NCBI GenBank assembly: GCA_028708845.1
Contig: JAQVXZ010000009.1
Coordinates: 19,299 to 83,298, forward strand
From: Bacteroidales bacterium
GTDB lineage: Bacteria; Bacteroidota; Bacteroidia; Bacteroidales; P3
Length of the DNA stretch: 64,000 bases
Reading direction: 5' to 3'
Below, piece after piece: positions 7,522 to 16,181 of this stretch (position 1 is its first letter; each line of letters begins with the position of its first letter). Below the pieces are notes generated by a model. It made no database searches. It was given only the letters and a program-made list of their open reading frames with translations, and had not been told where the DNA came from. A program made the translations under genes and the position numbers.

Positions 7522-8910
7522 ATGGAGCAACAAAACACAATTAAATCGAAACTTACTCTTAGTGGTAAGGGGTTACATTTTGGAAAAGATGTAACGGTAT
7601 CTATATTACCTGCTAATGCTAATACTGGCATTAATTTTTGTAGGATTGATTTAGATCAAAGGCCTATTATTCCTGCCTTGATTGAAAATGTAACCGATAC
7701 TTCTAGAGGGACTACTCTTGAAAAAAATGGAGTTAAGATTGCAACAATGGAACACCTAATGGCTGCTCTTCATTTTTTTAAAATTGACAATGCTCTAATT
7801 GAAATAGATTCAGAAGAGGTGCCAATTTTGGATGGAAGTTCAAAGCTATGGGTTCAGGCTATAAATAAGGTTGGCATTCAACCTCAACATGTAATTAGAT
7901 ATTATTATTCTGTTAGAGAACCTATACATTATACTGACGAAAAAAGAGGTATTGAACTTAGTGTTTTACCTTACGATGGATTTAAGGTTGATATTACTAT
8001 TGATTATAACTCCTCAGTTCTTGAAAGACAATCTCATAGCATTGAATCTCTTGATAGTTTCGATACAGAAATTGCAAATTGTAGAACCTTTGTTTTCCTA
8101 CATGAAATAGAACAATTGCTTAAACTTAACTTGATTAAGGGGGGTGATTTAGATAATGCACTAGTATTTGTTGAAGAGGCTTTAAATCAAGAGCAGATTG
8201 AACATTTGGCTAAAGTATTTAATAAAGACCCAAAGAATGTTAAGGCTGAAAAAGGCATCCTTAATCATAATATTAAACATTTCGATAACGAACCTGCAAG
8301 GCATAAACTATTAGATTTTATTGGAGATATAAAACTATTAGGAATAAATATTAAGGGACATTTTATTTTAAAACGTCCAGGACATCATGCTAACACAGAA
8401 TTTGCAAAACTAATAAAGAAAGTAATTATGGAAAAAATGATAGGGGCACCTCACTACGACCCAGACAAAGAACCAGTATTCACTATCAACGATATTAAAA
8501 ACTTTTTACCACATAGATATCCAATGCTACTGGTTGATAAAATCATTGAAGTTGGCGAAGAATATATTGTTGGTGTTAAAAACGTTACTGGTAATGAAGA
8601 GTTTTTCAATGGACATTTCCCTGAAGAACCTGTTATGCCAGGAGTTTTAGTTGTTGAGGCAATGGCTCAAACTGGAGGTATTTTAGTTCTAAAAGACTAC
8701 GAAGCCCCTGAGAATTATGCAACATATTTCTTAAAAATTGATGGAGTTAAGTTTCGTGGAAAAGTTGTTCCAGGAGACACTCTAATCTTCCGTTTATCTT
8801 TAATTGAACCTGTAAGAAGAGGTCTTGTGAAGATGAGAGGTGAGGCTTATGTTGGCTCAAAACTAGTTGTGGAGGCAGAGCTTATGGCTCAAATTGCTAA
8901 AAATAAATAA
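7522..8910 (+). CDS. lpxC-fabZ: Fused UDP-3-O-acyl-GlcNAc deacetylase / 3-hydroxyacyl-ACP dehydratase (LpxC-FabZ)
   Basis: A 462-residue bifunctional enzyme typical of Bacteroidota. Residues ~1-305 are LpxC, the zinc enzyme for the committed lipid A step: zinc ligands H78 (MEHLMAAL), H261 and D265 (RHKLLDFIGD), with HHANTEF at 288-294. Residues ~315-462 are FabZ, a hot-dog fold dehydratase of fatty acid synthesis, with the catalytic H331 (LPHRYPMLLVDKI) and E379 (GHFPEEPVMPG...VEAMAQTGG). The fusion puts two enzymes competing for the 3-hydroxyacyl-ACP pool on one chain. It is followed 16 bases on by lpxA, the preceding pathway step, so this is a lipid A operon. Confidence 0.96.
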   Translation: MEQQNTIKSKLTLSGKGLHFGKDVTVSILPANANTGINFCRIDLDQRPIIPALIENVTDTSRGTTLEKNGVKIATMEHLMAALHFFKIDNALIEIDSEEVPILDGSSKLWVQAINKVGIQPQHVIRYYYSVREPIHYTDEKRGIELSVLPYDGFKVDITIDYNSSVLERQSHSIESLDSFDTEIANCRTFVFLHEIEQLLKLNLIKGGDLDNALVFVEEALNQEQIEHLAKVFNKDPKNVKAEKGILNHNIKHFDNEPARHKLLDFIGDIKLLGINIKGHFILKRPGHHANTEFAKLIKKVIMEKMIGAPHYDPDKEPVFTINDIKNFLPHRYPMLLVDKIIEVGEEYIVGVKNVTGNEEFFNGHFPEEPVMPGVLVVEAMAQTGGILVLKDYEAPENYATYFLKIDGVKFRGKVVPGDTLIFRLSLIEPVRRGLVKMRGEAYVGSKLVVEAELMAQIAKNK

Positions 8911-8926
8911 CAATTAAAACAAAACT

Positions 8927-9703
8927 ATGAATCATCCATTAGCTTATATTCACCCTGATGCCAAAATTGGAAAGAATGTTAAGATTGAACCTTTTGCGGT
9001 AATATATGAGGATGTAGAAATTGGGGACGATTGTTGGATTGGACCTCATGTTACTATTTTTCCTGGTGCAAGAATTGGTAAAAACAATAAGATTTTCCCT
9101 TATGCATCAATAAGTGCTATTCCTCAGGATTTAAAATTTGCAGGAGAAAAAACTACTGTTATAATTGGAGACAACAATACAATTAGAGAATCTGTGACAA
9201 TCAATAGAGGGACTGTTGCCTTAGGACATACTAAGATTGGTAGCAATAATCTTATTATGGCTTATGCTCACATTGCTCATGATTGTGTTATTGGAGACAA
9301 CTGCGTTTTGGCTAATGGTGCAACGCTTGCTGGTCATATTGAAGTTGGAGACTATGCAATTATTGGAGGTCTGAGTGCAATTCATCAATTTACAAGAATT
9401 GGATCTCATGTAATTCTTATGGGAGGCTCATTAGTAGATAAAGATGTTCCACCATATATAAAAGGGGGTAAATTTCCTTTATCTTATTGTGGCATAAACT
9501 CTGTTGGATTATCTAGAAGAGGATTTGACCAAGCTACAATAAACAAAATAAAAGAATATTACACCGTAGTTTTCCAATCAGGACTTAACTATACAAAAGC
9601 ATTTGAAGAGTTAAAGAAACTACCTGAAACTCCAGCTCTAAAAGAAATAATAGATTTTATATCTAAAGCAGAAAGAGGACTAATTAAGGGTTTCAGAGAA
9701 TAG
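8927..9703 (+). CDS. lpxA: Acyl-ACP:UDP-GlcNAc O-acyltransferase LpxA
   Basis: A 258-residue left-handed beta-helix acyltransferase, first step of lipid A synthesis. Hexapeptide repeats run from residue ~5 to 190 (IHPDAKIGKNVKIEPFAVI, IGDDCWIGPHVTIF, IGSNNLIMAYAHIAHDCVIG). The catalytic His lies in YAHIAHDCVIGD; the C-terminal helical part (RRGFDQATINKIKEYYTVVF to KGFRE) is normal in length. The family signature SAIPQDLKFAG appears at ~63-73. It lies directly behind lpxC-fabZ, giving lpxC/fabZ/lpxA as one unit, and ends at the shared terminator at 9749-9780. Confidence 0.96.
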   Translation: MNHPLAYIHPDAKIGKNVKIEPFAVIYEDVEIGDDCWIGPHVTIFPGARIGKNNKIFPYASISAIPQDLKFAGEKTTVIIGDNNTIRESVTINRGTVALGHTKIGSNNLIMAYAHIAHDCVIGDNCVLANGATLAGHIEVGDYAIIGGLSAIHQFTRIGSHVILMGGSLVDKDVPPYIKGGKFPLSYCGINSVGLSRRGFDQATINKIKEYYTVVFQSGLNYTKAFEELKKLPETPALKEIIDFISKAERGLIKGFRE

Positions 9704-9748
9704 AAAGAATTCTATCCGACAAATACAGAAGTATAATACATAATAAAA

Positions 9749-9780
9749 AAAATAGAGAGGATTTATATTCTCTCTATTTT
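9749..9780. terminator. Two-way terminator between lpxA and tsaE
   Basis: AAAATAGAGAG and CTCTCTATTTT form an 11-bp stem around a 10-base loop, with A-rich and T-rich flanks so that both strands have a U-run. It sits between the convergent lpxA and tsaE genes and overlaps the tsaE stop codon (9763-9765). Confidence 0.8.
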
Positions 9781-10185
9781 TATTTCTCTTTGCTTATTTT
9801 CAACCTCAGTAATAATTACTTTAATATAATGAGCGGGAATAAGGTTTTTAATCTTCTGACTCCATTCCAAAAAACAATAATCACCGCTATAAAGATACTC
9901 TTCAATCCCAATATCAAAGGCTTCTTCCTCTTTGTTTAATCTATAGAAATCAAAGTGAAATATCTTCCCTACTTTACTAGATAAGTATTCATTAATTATT
10001 GCAAAGGTTGGAGAACAAACGTTTTCTTCTACCTCGAAGTAATCACAAATTGCTTTGATTAGGGTTGTCTTTCCTGCTCCCATCTCCCCTTCCAATAGGA
10101 ATATCCTTTCTTTTGGGTTTTCTTCAATAATTTGTTTTGCAATTTGCGGTAAATCTTCTAATGTAGCAGCTATATATTTAGTCAT
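9763..10185 (-). CDS. tsaE: tRNA threonylcarbamoyladenosine biosynthesis ATPase TsaE
   Basis: A 140-residue P-loop ATPase that supports the TsaBD complex in making t6A37 on ANN-decoding tRNAs. Walker A GEMGAGKTTL is at residues 33-42; the family's CSPTFAIINEY segment follows at ~77-87, then the FDFYRLNKEEEAFDIGIEEYLY region and FLEWSQKI. Normal length. It begins 5 bases after porX ends, so the two are co-transcribed, an arrangement common in Bacteroidota. The gene end is shared with the two-way terminator towards lpxA. Confidence 0.92.
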   Translation of the reverse strand: MTKYIAATLEDLPQIAKQIIEENPKERIFLLEGEMGAGKTTLIKAICDYFEVEENVCSPTFAIINEYLSSKVGKIFHFDFYRLNKEEEAFDIGIEEYLYSGDYCFLEWSQKIKNLIPAHYIKVIITEVENKQREIKIERI

Positions 10186-10190
10186 TTTCT

Positions 10191-11735
10191 CTATTTAGGT
10201 TTTATTGAAACAAAAGGAATCATTACCTCTTCCATTGAAATTCCACCATGTTGGAATGTTGTCATATAGTATTGAACGTATTGATTATAGTTGTTTGGAT
10301 ATGCAAAGAAATCATTACTACGTGCGAAAATATAAGGTGATGTTATAGCTAATTTAGGAAGAAAAATTTGAGTACAGTCCTTAATTTCAAAAACTTCTTT
10401 TGGGTTATAATCTAGAAGACGACCTACTTTATATCGGAGATTAGTAGAAATTCCTTTATCTCCCTTTACCTTAATTGGCCTGTCAACCTTAACCGAACCA
10501 TGGTCTGTTGTAATAACTATATTTACTTTTTTTGTACTAAGATATTTCAATACATCCATTAGGGCAGAATGTTCAAACCAAGTTTGTGTTACCGAACGAT
10601 AAGCTTTCTCATCTTCTGCTAATTCTCTAACTAGTTCGTTTTCTGTTCTAGCATGAGAAAGCATATCAATGAAATTATATACTATGACGTTTAAATCATT
10701 TTGAAGCATATTTGATAAATTATCAATCATCCTCTTACCATATTGTGCATTAAGTACCTTATGATAGGTTGTTTTTAGATTGAATCCATATCGTTTAAGA
10801 TTTTCTTTTAAAAAGTCATGCTCATATTGATTCTTATTACCCTCTTTGTCTTCATTTGTCCAAAGATTTGGATATTTCTTTTCTATTTCAGAAGGCATTA
10901 AGCCAGCAAACATTGCATTTCTTGCATACTGCGTTGTTGTTGGGATTATACTATAATATATATCTTCTTTATCTGTTCTAAAGAACTCTTCCACCATAGG
11001 TTGAATCGCTTTCCACTGGTCGAAACGGAAGTTGTCAATAACAATAAAAAATGTTGGAAGTCCTTCTTTAAGGATAGGGAATAACTTTTCTTTTAAAACG
11101 GTATGAGAAAGCAAAGGCTTGCCATCTTCTCCTTTTAGCCAATCTATATAGTTTTTTTCATAAAACTTACAAAACTGAGTATTAGCTTCATCTTTTTGCT
11201 GACGAAGTATATCGTATATGCTTTCGTCTTGAGAGGTTGCCAAGTCTAATTCCCAAAATACTAATTTTTTATATACATCAATCCATTCCCTAGAGTCCAT
11301 CCTGTCCATAAGACGCATAGAAATCTCACGAAACTGTTGTTGATAGTTTTGAGTTGAAGTTTCACTTATTAGACGTTTTGTTTGAAGGTGCTTTTTGAGT
11401 GCAAGAAGAATTTGATTTGGATTAACCGGCTTAATTAGGTAGTCAGAAATCTTAGAGCCAATAGCTTGCTCCATAATTTGCTCTTCCTCACTCTTTGTTA
11501 TCATTATAACAGGAAGGCTTGGGTATTTATTCTTTATTAGGCTTAGAGTTTCCAAACCAGATAAGCCTGGCATGTTTTCATCTAGAAAAACAATCTCAAC
11601 CAACTGATCCTCTAAAATATCCATAGCCTCATTCCCATCGGTTGCAGGAACAACTTCATAACCTTTTGTTGCAAGGAAAAGTATATGAGGTTTCAATAGA
11701 TCAATCTCATCATCTACCCAAAGAATTCTTACCAT
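10191..11735 (-). CDS. porX: PorX-type response regulator with PglZ (phosphatase-like) domain
   Basis: A 514-residue regulator. Residues 1-~120 are a CheY-like receiver: ILWVDDEIDLL, phosphoacceptor D52 in IVFLDENMPGLSG, MITKSEEE and the K in YLIKPVNPNQI. A helical linker leads to a C-terminal PglZ / alkaline-phosphatase-like domain (~200-510) with FFIVIDNFRFDQW, YSIIPTTTQYARNAMFAGLMP, NVIVYNFIDMLSHAR and TTDHGSVKV, the metal-site motifs. PorX works with PorY in Porphyromonas and relatives to control type IX secretion genes, and its effector domain is a metal-dependent nucleotide phosphatase. A T9SS cargo-like protein at 34546-35586 agrees with a T9SS in this genome. No PorY kinase lies nearby. 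Confidence 0.9.
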   Translation of the reverse strand: MVRILWVDDEIDLLKPHILFLATKGYEVVPATDGNEAMDILEDQLVEIVFLDENMPGLSGLETLSLIKNKYPSLPVIMITKSEEEQIMEQAIGSKISDYLIKPVNPNQILLALKKHLQTKRLISETSTQNYQQQFREISMRLMDRMDSREWIDVYKKLVFWELDLATSQDESIYDILRQQKDEANTQFCKFYEKNYIDWLKGEDGKPLLSHTVLKEKLFPILKEGLPTFFIVIDNFRFDQWKAIQPMVEEFFRTDKEDIYYSIIPTTTQYARNAMFAGLMPSEIEKKYPNLWTNEDKEGNKNQYEHDFLKENLKRYGFNLKTTYHKVLNAQYGKRMIDNLSNMLQNDLNVIVYNFIDMLSHARTENELVRELAEDEKAYRSVTQTWFEHSALMDVLKYLSTKKVNIVITTDHGSVKVDRPIKVKGDKGISTNLRYKVGRLLDYNPKEVFEIKDCTQIFLPKLAITSPYIFARSNDFFAYPNNYNQYVQYYMTTFQHGGISMEEVMIPFVSIKPK

Positions 11736-11818
11736 AATGTCAAGTGTTTTAAATTTTATTCAATTCTAAAACGCAGAACTTCTTGAAATGTTATTGAAAT
11801 GAGAATAAGTATTTTTAC

Positions 11819-12052
11819 TTATAACTCAGAACAGTTTAGATAATATTCTACTCCATTATCACTTATCTCTGGTATATCACTAGAGGATATACTACTACAA
11901 CTACCACCCCAATCATATACAGGATAGGTTTGAGATGCGGCTGAAGAAGTAGATTTTTTCATTTGAGTTGCTACGCAAGTACAATCATTTTGTGTGCATG
12001 AAACTAAAGATATGCAACCTATTGCCATAATAAATAAAAGTGTTTTTTTCAT
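11819..12052 (-). CDS. Small Cys-rich lipoprotein (copy 1 of 2)
   Basis: A 77-residue lipoprotein: signal peptide MKKTLLFIMAIGCISLVSC with lipobox LVSC (lipid Cys at 19). The mature chain is TQNDCTCVAT, a Ser-rich middle with GGSCSSISSSDIPEI, and VEYYLNCSEL at the end. The four non-lipid Cys follow the pattern CxC...C...C shared with the lipoprotein at 13062-13343, so the two are paralogues. It starts 4 bases after the DoxX/thioredoxin-like gene and so is in its operon. Probably periplasm-facing with two disulfides; the role is unknown, and a link to the redox protein next door is inference. Confidence 0.7.
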   Translation of the reverse strand: MKKTLLFIMAIGCISLVSCTQNDCTCVATQMKKSTSSAASQTYPVYDWGGSCSSISSSDIPEISDNGVEYYLNCSEL

Positions 12053-12056
12053 AATA

Positions 12057-12989
12057 TTAATTTTTATTTGTTAAAAACTCTACAATGTATCCTTCGTCAA
12101 TAGTAGTTAGTTTATAGAGTTTAATAACCTCTCCATCTTCCAATAAGAAGATAACAGGCATTAACCCCCCAGTTGTGTTTATAAATGGAATCACAGGAAT
12201 AAAAGCTTTGTTTAGAGGCTCTGTCCCCGATTCCTTATAGAATTCAAGAAGTGGTTTTTCTTGTCCTCCAAATATTTCTACAAAATCTTCTTTGTTTAGA
12301 TTATGCCTATCAATAATAATATCAATTTTTTTTGCAGCCCTTTTACAATACCTACAACCTGTTCCATACCAACAAACAACCTTCCTACCCTTATCTATGT
12401 TTAGAGCCTTAACATTATCAAGTTGTTTAACATATTCAAATACTTCTGTATTTATTTCAACGCTGTGTTTATATATTTTAGCTTGAATGAAGTCTGGCGG
12501 TTTTACCACAAAACTCACTCCAAGCACAAGAACTATTAAACCTGTAAGTATGTATTTCCTATATTTTGGTTTCCACGCCTTAGCCCATGAAAGGGTAAAT
12601 GCCATTAGAATTAAAATAATATTCTTAACTATTGTTTGGGTGTCAGAAAGTTGAATTTTATCTCCAAAGCAAAAACAATTCTCTTGTGATACATCAAAAA
12701 TTAAAGGTTTAATAAAAAGATAAAGCGTAAATCCAATTAGAGATACGAAAGTTAGTATTTTTGTTACCTTAGGATATATTCCAATAACAAGCATAAGTCC
12801 TATTATTGCTTCAAAAGCTATTAATAGTCTTGATGCAAATGTTGTAACTACCCAAGGGAGTAACTTGTGGTCGAAAAAGAACAATTCAACTGCTTCAATA
12901 GATAGGTATTTTAAAACTGCAGATAGAATAAATACTAATCCAATAAGTATTCGAAATATTGTTCCTATTAAAGGTTTGTTTATTTTCAT
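12057..12989 (-). CDS. DoxX/MauE-like membrane protein with thioredoxin-like C-terminal domain
   Basis: A 310-residue inner-membrane protein of the BT_3928/DoxX-MauE type. Transmembrane helices lie at about 9-28, 42-70, 77-93, 112-128 and 137-152. A CxC motif (NCFCFGD, C105/C107) sits after helix 3, as in MauE-like proteins. After a short linker comes a periplasmic domain (~165-310) with CWYGTGCRYCKRAAKKI (C206, C212, C215), a thioredoxin-like CxxC, then FIPVIPFI and LMPVIFLLEDGEVIKLY as in the cis-Pro and following strands. It likely passes electrons or handles disulfides across the membrane. It lies between two Cys-rich lipoproteins. Confidence 0.72.
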   Translation of the reverse strand: MKINKPLIGTIFRILIGLVFILSAVLKYLSIEAVELFFFDHKLLPWVVTTFASRLLIAFEAIIGLMLVIGIYPKVTKILTFVSLIGFTLYLFIKPLIFDVSQENCFCFGDKIQLSDTQTIVKNIILILMAFTLSWAKAWKPKYRKYILTGLIVLVLGVSFVVKPPDFIQAKIYKHSVEINTEVFEYVKQLDNVKALNIDKGRKVVCWYGTGCRYCKRAAKKIDIIIDRHNLNKEDFVEIFGGQEKPLLEFYKESGTEPLNKAFIPVIPFINTTGGLMPVIFLLEDGEVIKLYKLTTIDEGYIVEFLTNKN

Positions 12990-13002
12990 TTATTTTTTTG
13001 AT

Positions 13003-13041
13003 TAAAAAAGGGGATATTACCTTAAGCAATAACCCCTTTAA
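13003..13041 (-). terminator. Terminator after lipoprotein copy 2
   Basis: A stem AAAGGGG/CCCCTTT around a ~20-base loop, with a T-run on the minus strand after it, lies 21 bases past the stop at 13062 and just before the DoxX-like start. Some read-through would link all three genes. Confidence 0.65.
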
Positions 13042-13061
13042 TTAAATTTTTAGGCTTTCGC

Positions 13062-13343
13062 TTACATTTCTTTACATTTTAAAACGAAGTCAACTCCCAT
13101 ATCAGCCCATTTAGAAGACTGAAGATCTGCCCATACAACATCGCTACATTCACCGTCAAAATCAACAACATCAAGGCTAGTACCTACGTCTTTGTTCTTG
13201 TCAGCATCTTTTACATACTTTTCACTTGCTATAAAAACAGAGCCCTCAGTATCTAAGATAGCACAAGCGCAATCATTTTTTCCATTACATCCTACTAAAG
13301 ACATTGCTGCAAAAGCACCTAATACAAATAAAGTTTTTTTCAT
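13062..13343 (-). CDS. Small Cys-rich lipoprotein (copy 2 of 2)
   Basis: A 93-residue lipoprotein: MKKTLFVLGAFAAMSLVGC with lipobox LVGC (Cys 19). The mature part NGKNDCACAILDTEG, VVDFDGECSDVVWADLQSS and VDFVLKCKEM repeats the Cys spacing of the 77-residue lipoprotein at 11819-12052 (NDCxCA near the start, GxCS in the middle, a Cys three residues from the end). It has its own -7 box (TACTTTTG, 13416-13423) and terminator, so it can be expressed on its own, upstream of the DoxX/thioredoxin-like gene. Function unknown; probable redox-module partner by context. Confidence 0.7.
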   Translation of the reverse strand: MKKTLFVLGAFAAMSLVGCNGKNDCACAILDTEGSVFIASEKYVKDADKNKDVGTSLDVVDFDGECSDVVWADLQSSKWADMGVDFVLKCKEM

Positions 13344-13415
13344 AATATTTAAATTGTTTTTGATAATCTCTACTCTATTTTGGATTTTCGAGCTTCTCCA
13401 TTAATTAACTAAGAG

Positions 13416-13423
13416 CAAAAGTA
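13416..13423 (-). promoter_or_regulatory. -7 box for lipoprotein copy 2
   Basis: TACTTTTG on the minus strand matches TAnnTTTG; the leader would be ~65 bases. The rest of 13344-13697, a divergent intergenic region, holds only AT-rich sequence and the sufB promoter. Confidence 0.5.
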
Positions 13424-13658
13424 ATCAAATTTATAATAATAATAATACTTTTTCGCATATTTTTAACTACAAAACATATTTTAACACTGTTTTTCAAGTG
13501 TTAAGCTAACATAATAATTTTCCATTTAAGTGGAAAAAGCATCATTTAAACATAAAGAATACGCTTTTAAGATTAATTATAAGACTATTGATTACCTTTC
13601 TAATAGCATATTAAAGTAAAATTATCCCTCAAAACCTGCTTTTCGTTTAATTATATTG

Positions 13659-13666
13659 TATTTTTG
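13659..13666 (+). promoter_or_regulatory. -7 box for sufB
   Basis: TATTTTTG fits TAnnTTTG exactly, 31 bases before the ATG at 13698. No IscR/Fur-like palindrome was recognised next to it. Confidence 0.6.
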
Positions 13667-13697
13667 CACTTTATAATCTCAGATTAACGAAAACATT

Positions 13698-15134
13698 ATG
13701 GAAAAAGAGAATAATTTAATAGAAGATATTACTAATAGTGAATATAAATATGGCTTTGTTACCGATATAGAAACAGATGTAATTGCAAAAGGATTAAGCG
13801 AAGATGTAGTTAGATTTATATCGAAAATGAAGAAAGAGCCTCAGTGGCTATTAGATTTTAGATTAAAGGCATATAATAAATGGCTAACAATGAAAATGCC
13901 TACCTGGGCTCACTTAACAATACCAGAAATAGACTTCCAAGATGTTATATACTATGCAGCTCCTAAACAAAACCTTGATAGTGGTCAGGTTGATGCAGAA
14001 CTAGTTGACACTTTTAAACGTCTAGGAATTGATTTAAATGACGAAAAACAAATGAGCGGCGTTGCTGTCGATGCTGTTATGGATAGCGTTTCAGTAAAAA
14101 CAACATTCTCAGAAGCTCTTTCAAAACAAGGAATAATATTTTGTTCTTTTAGTGATGCTGTTCAAAACCACCCTGAACTTGTTCAAAAACATATGGGCTC
14201 AGTAGTTCCTGCTGGAGACAATTACTTTGCTGCTCTAAATTCAGCAGTCTTTAGTGATGGTTCTTTTTGCTATATTCCAAAAGGTGTTAAATGCCCTATA
14301 GAGCTTTCAACCTATTTTAGAATCAATGCAGAGAACTCTGGACAATTTGAAAGGACATTAATAATAGCAGATGAAGAAGCCTATGTATCATATATGGAAG
14401 GATGCACAGCTCCAAAAAGAGACAATAACCAACTCCATGCAGCAATTGTTGAGATTGTAGTTATGAAAGATGCAGAGGTAAAGTATTCAACTGTTCAAAA
14501 CTGGTATCCAGGAGACAAAGACGGTAATGGAGGTATTTATAATTTTGTTACCAAGAGAGCAATTTGCAAGGGTAATAACTCAAAGATATCTTGGACTCAA
14601 GTTGAAACAGGATCAGCAATAACTTGGAAGTACCCAAGCTGTATCTTAAAAGGAGATAATTCAATAGGTGAATTCTATTCAGTTGCAGTAACCAATAACC
14701 ACCAACAAGCCGACACAGGAACAAAAATGATTCATATTGGTCAAAACACAAAGAGTACAATAATATCAAAAGGTATTTCAGCAGGTAAGAGCCAAAACGC
14801 ATATAGAGGATTAGTTAGAATTACTAAAGGAGCTACAAACTCTCGAAACTATTCTCAATGTGACTCCCTACTTCTTGGAGACAAATGTGGAGCACATACA
14901 TTCCCATACATTGAAACCGACAACCATACCTCTATTGTTGAACACGAAGCAACAACATCCAAAATATCAGAAGATCAATTGTTTTATTGCCGCCAAAGAG
15001 GTATATCTCAAGAAGGAGCAATTGGATTAATTGTTAATGGATATGCAAAAGAAGTTTTAAATAAGCTACCAATGGAATTTGCAGTTGAGGCACAAAAATT
15101 ATTAAATATAAGTTTAGAAGGAAGCGTAGGATAA
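13698..15134 (+). CDS. sufB: Fe-S cluster assembly scaffold SufB
   Basis: A 478-residue scaffold subunit of the SUF system (SufBC2D). The family core is clear: [21 protein letters not shown] near the start, [72 protein letters not shown], then the beta-helix [26 protein letters not shown] with [22 protein letters not shown]. The Cys in CDSLLLG corresponds to the essential cluster-assembly region. In most Bacteroidota sufC, sufD and sufS follow directly; here a glycosyltransferase starts 6 bases after the stop, so the other SUF genes must lie elsewhere. Confidence 0.95.
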   Translation: MEKENNLIEDITNSEYKYGFVTDIETDVIAKGLSEDVVRFISKMKKEPQWLLDFRLKAYNKWLTMKMPTWAHLTIPEIDFQDVIYYAAPKQNLDSGQVDAELVDTFKRLGIDLNDEKQMSGVAVDAVMDSVSVKTTFSEALSKQGIIFCSFSDAVQNHPELVQKHMGSVVPAGDNYFAALNSAVFSDGSFCYIPKGVKCPIELSTYFRINAENSGQFERTLIIADEEAYVSYMEGCTAPKRDNNQLHAAIVEIVVMKDAEVKYSTVQNWYPGDKDGNGGIYNFVTKRAICKGNNSKISWTQVETGSAITWKYPSCILKGDNSIGEFYSVAVTNNHQQADTGTKMIHIGQNTKSTIISKGISAGKSQNAYRGLVRITKGATNSRNYSQCDSLLLGDKCGAHTFPYIETDNHTSIVEHEATTSKISEDQLFYCRQRGISQEGAIGLIVNGYAKEVLNKLPMEFAVEAQKLLNISLEGSVG

Positions 15135-15139
15135 CAAAA

Positions 15140-16153
15140 ATGGACAATCACCCCAAAATCTTAATTATTCGTCTTAGTTCAATTGGAGACATTGTTTTGA
15201 CAACTCCAATATTGCGTTGTATAAAAAAACAAATGCCAAATGCTAAAATACATTATTTAGTTAAGGTAAGCAATGCAATTATACTAAGTAATAACCCTTA
15301 TGTTGATAAAACAATTTACTATTCTAATTCTATTTCAGAAACAATAAAGAAGCTGAAGGAGGAAAACTACGATTATATTATTGATCTTCACAATCAACTT
15401 AGGTCATTCTTAATACGCTTAAGGCTACACAAACCATCAAAAGTATTAAACTCAATAAGGTTTAAGAAATGGCTTTTGGTGAAATGGAAAATCAATAAAA
15501 TGCCAAACAAACATATTGTTGATAGGTATTTTGATGTTGTAAAAAGCCTTGGAGTAGTTAATGATAATGAGGGACTAGATTATTTCCTTAGCGAAGAAGA
15601 CTATATTTCACCCGATGCTCTGCCACTAAGTTTTCAAGAAGGATATATTGCTATTGTTGTTGGAAGCAAGCATAATACCAAGCAAATGCCAACCGACATG
15701 CTAATTGAACTTTGTGAGGGAATAGACAAACCAATAGTACTTCTTGGTGATAAGGACGATAGAAAAAAAGCAATAACAATTGAAAACACAGTTGGGGCAA
15801 AAGTATTTAATGCATGCGGAGCCTATAACCTCAATCAAACATCTTCTCTCATTAAGAATTCATACGGAGTCATCACCCCCGATACAGGCCTTATGCATAT
15901 TAGTGCAGCCCTAAACAAAAACATTATTAGCGTTTGGGGAAATACAGTTCCAGAATTTGGAATGTACCCTTATATGGCTGAAGACTCAAAAGCTGAGGTG
16001 CATATTTTTGAAGAAAAAAACTTGAATTGCCGTCCTTGTCACAAACATGGCTATGCTAAATGTCCTAAAACACATTTCAAATGCATTAGAAATCTTAGTG
16101 TTGATGCTATGGTTGAAATTGCAAACTCTTGGACAGACAACGGCAAAAGCTGA
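15140..16153 (+). CDS. Family 9 glycosyltransferase (LPS heptosyltransferase-like)
   Basis: A 337-residue GT-B fold enzyme. N-terminal ILIIRLSSIGDIVLTTPILR is the standard GT9 start; the second domain has GYIAIVVGSKHNTKQMP, PIVLLGDKDDRKKA, and the donor-site GVITPDTGLMHISAALNKNIISVWG. NLNCRPCHKHGYAKCPKTHFKCI at the end is a Cys-rich segment often seen in Bacteroidota GT9 proteins. It probably adds a sugar (heptose or a replacement) to lipid A-core; the exact donor cannot be read. It is transcribed with sufB (6-base gap) and mazG (28-base gap). Confidence 0.87.
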   Translation: MDNHPKILIIRLSSIGDIVLTTPILRCIKKQMPNAKIHYLVKVSNAIILSNNPYVDKTIYYSNSISETIKKLKEENYDYIIDLHNQLRSFLIRLRLHKPSKVLNSIRFKKWLLVKWKINKMPNKHIVDRYFDVVKSLGVVNDNEGLDYFLSEEDYISPDALPLSFQEGYIAIVVGSKHNTKQMPTDMLIELCEGIDKPIVLLGDKDDRKKAITIENTVGAKVFNACGAYNLNQTSSLIKNSYGVITPDTGLMHISAALNKNIISVWGNTVPEFGMYPYMAEDSKAEVHIFEEKNLNCRPCHKHGYAKCPKTHFKCIRNLSVDAMVEIANSWTDNGKS

Positions 16154-16181
16154 TTGACTAGAAGACTTAGAACAAAGACTT

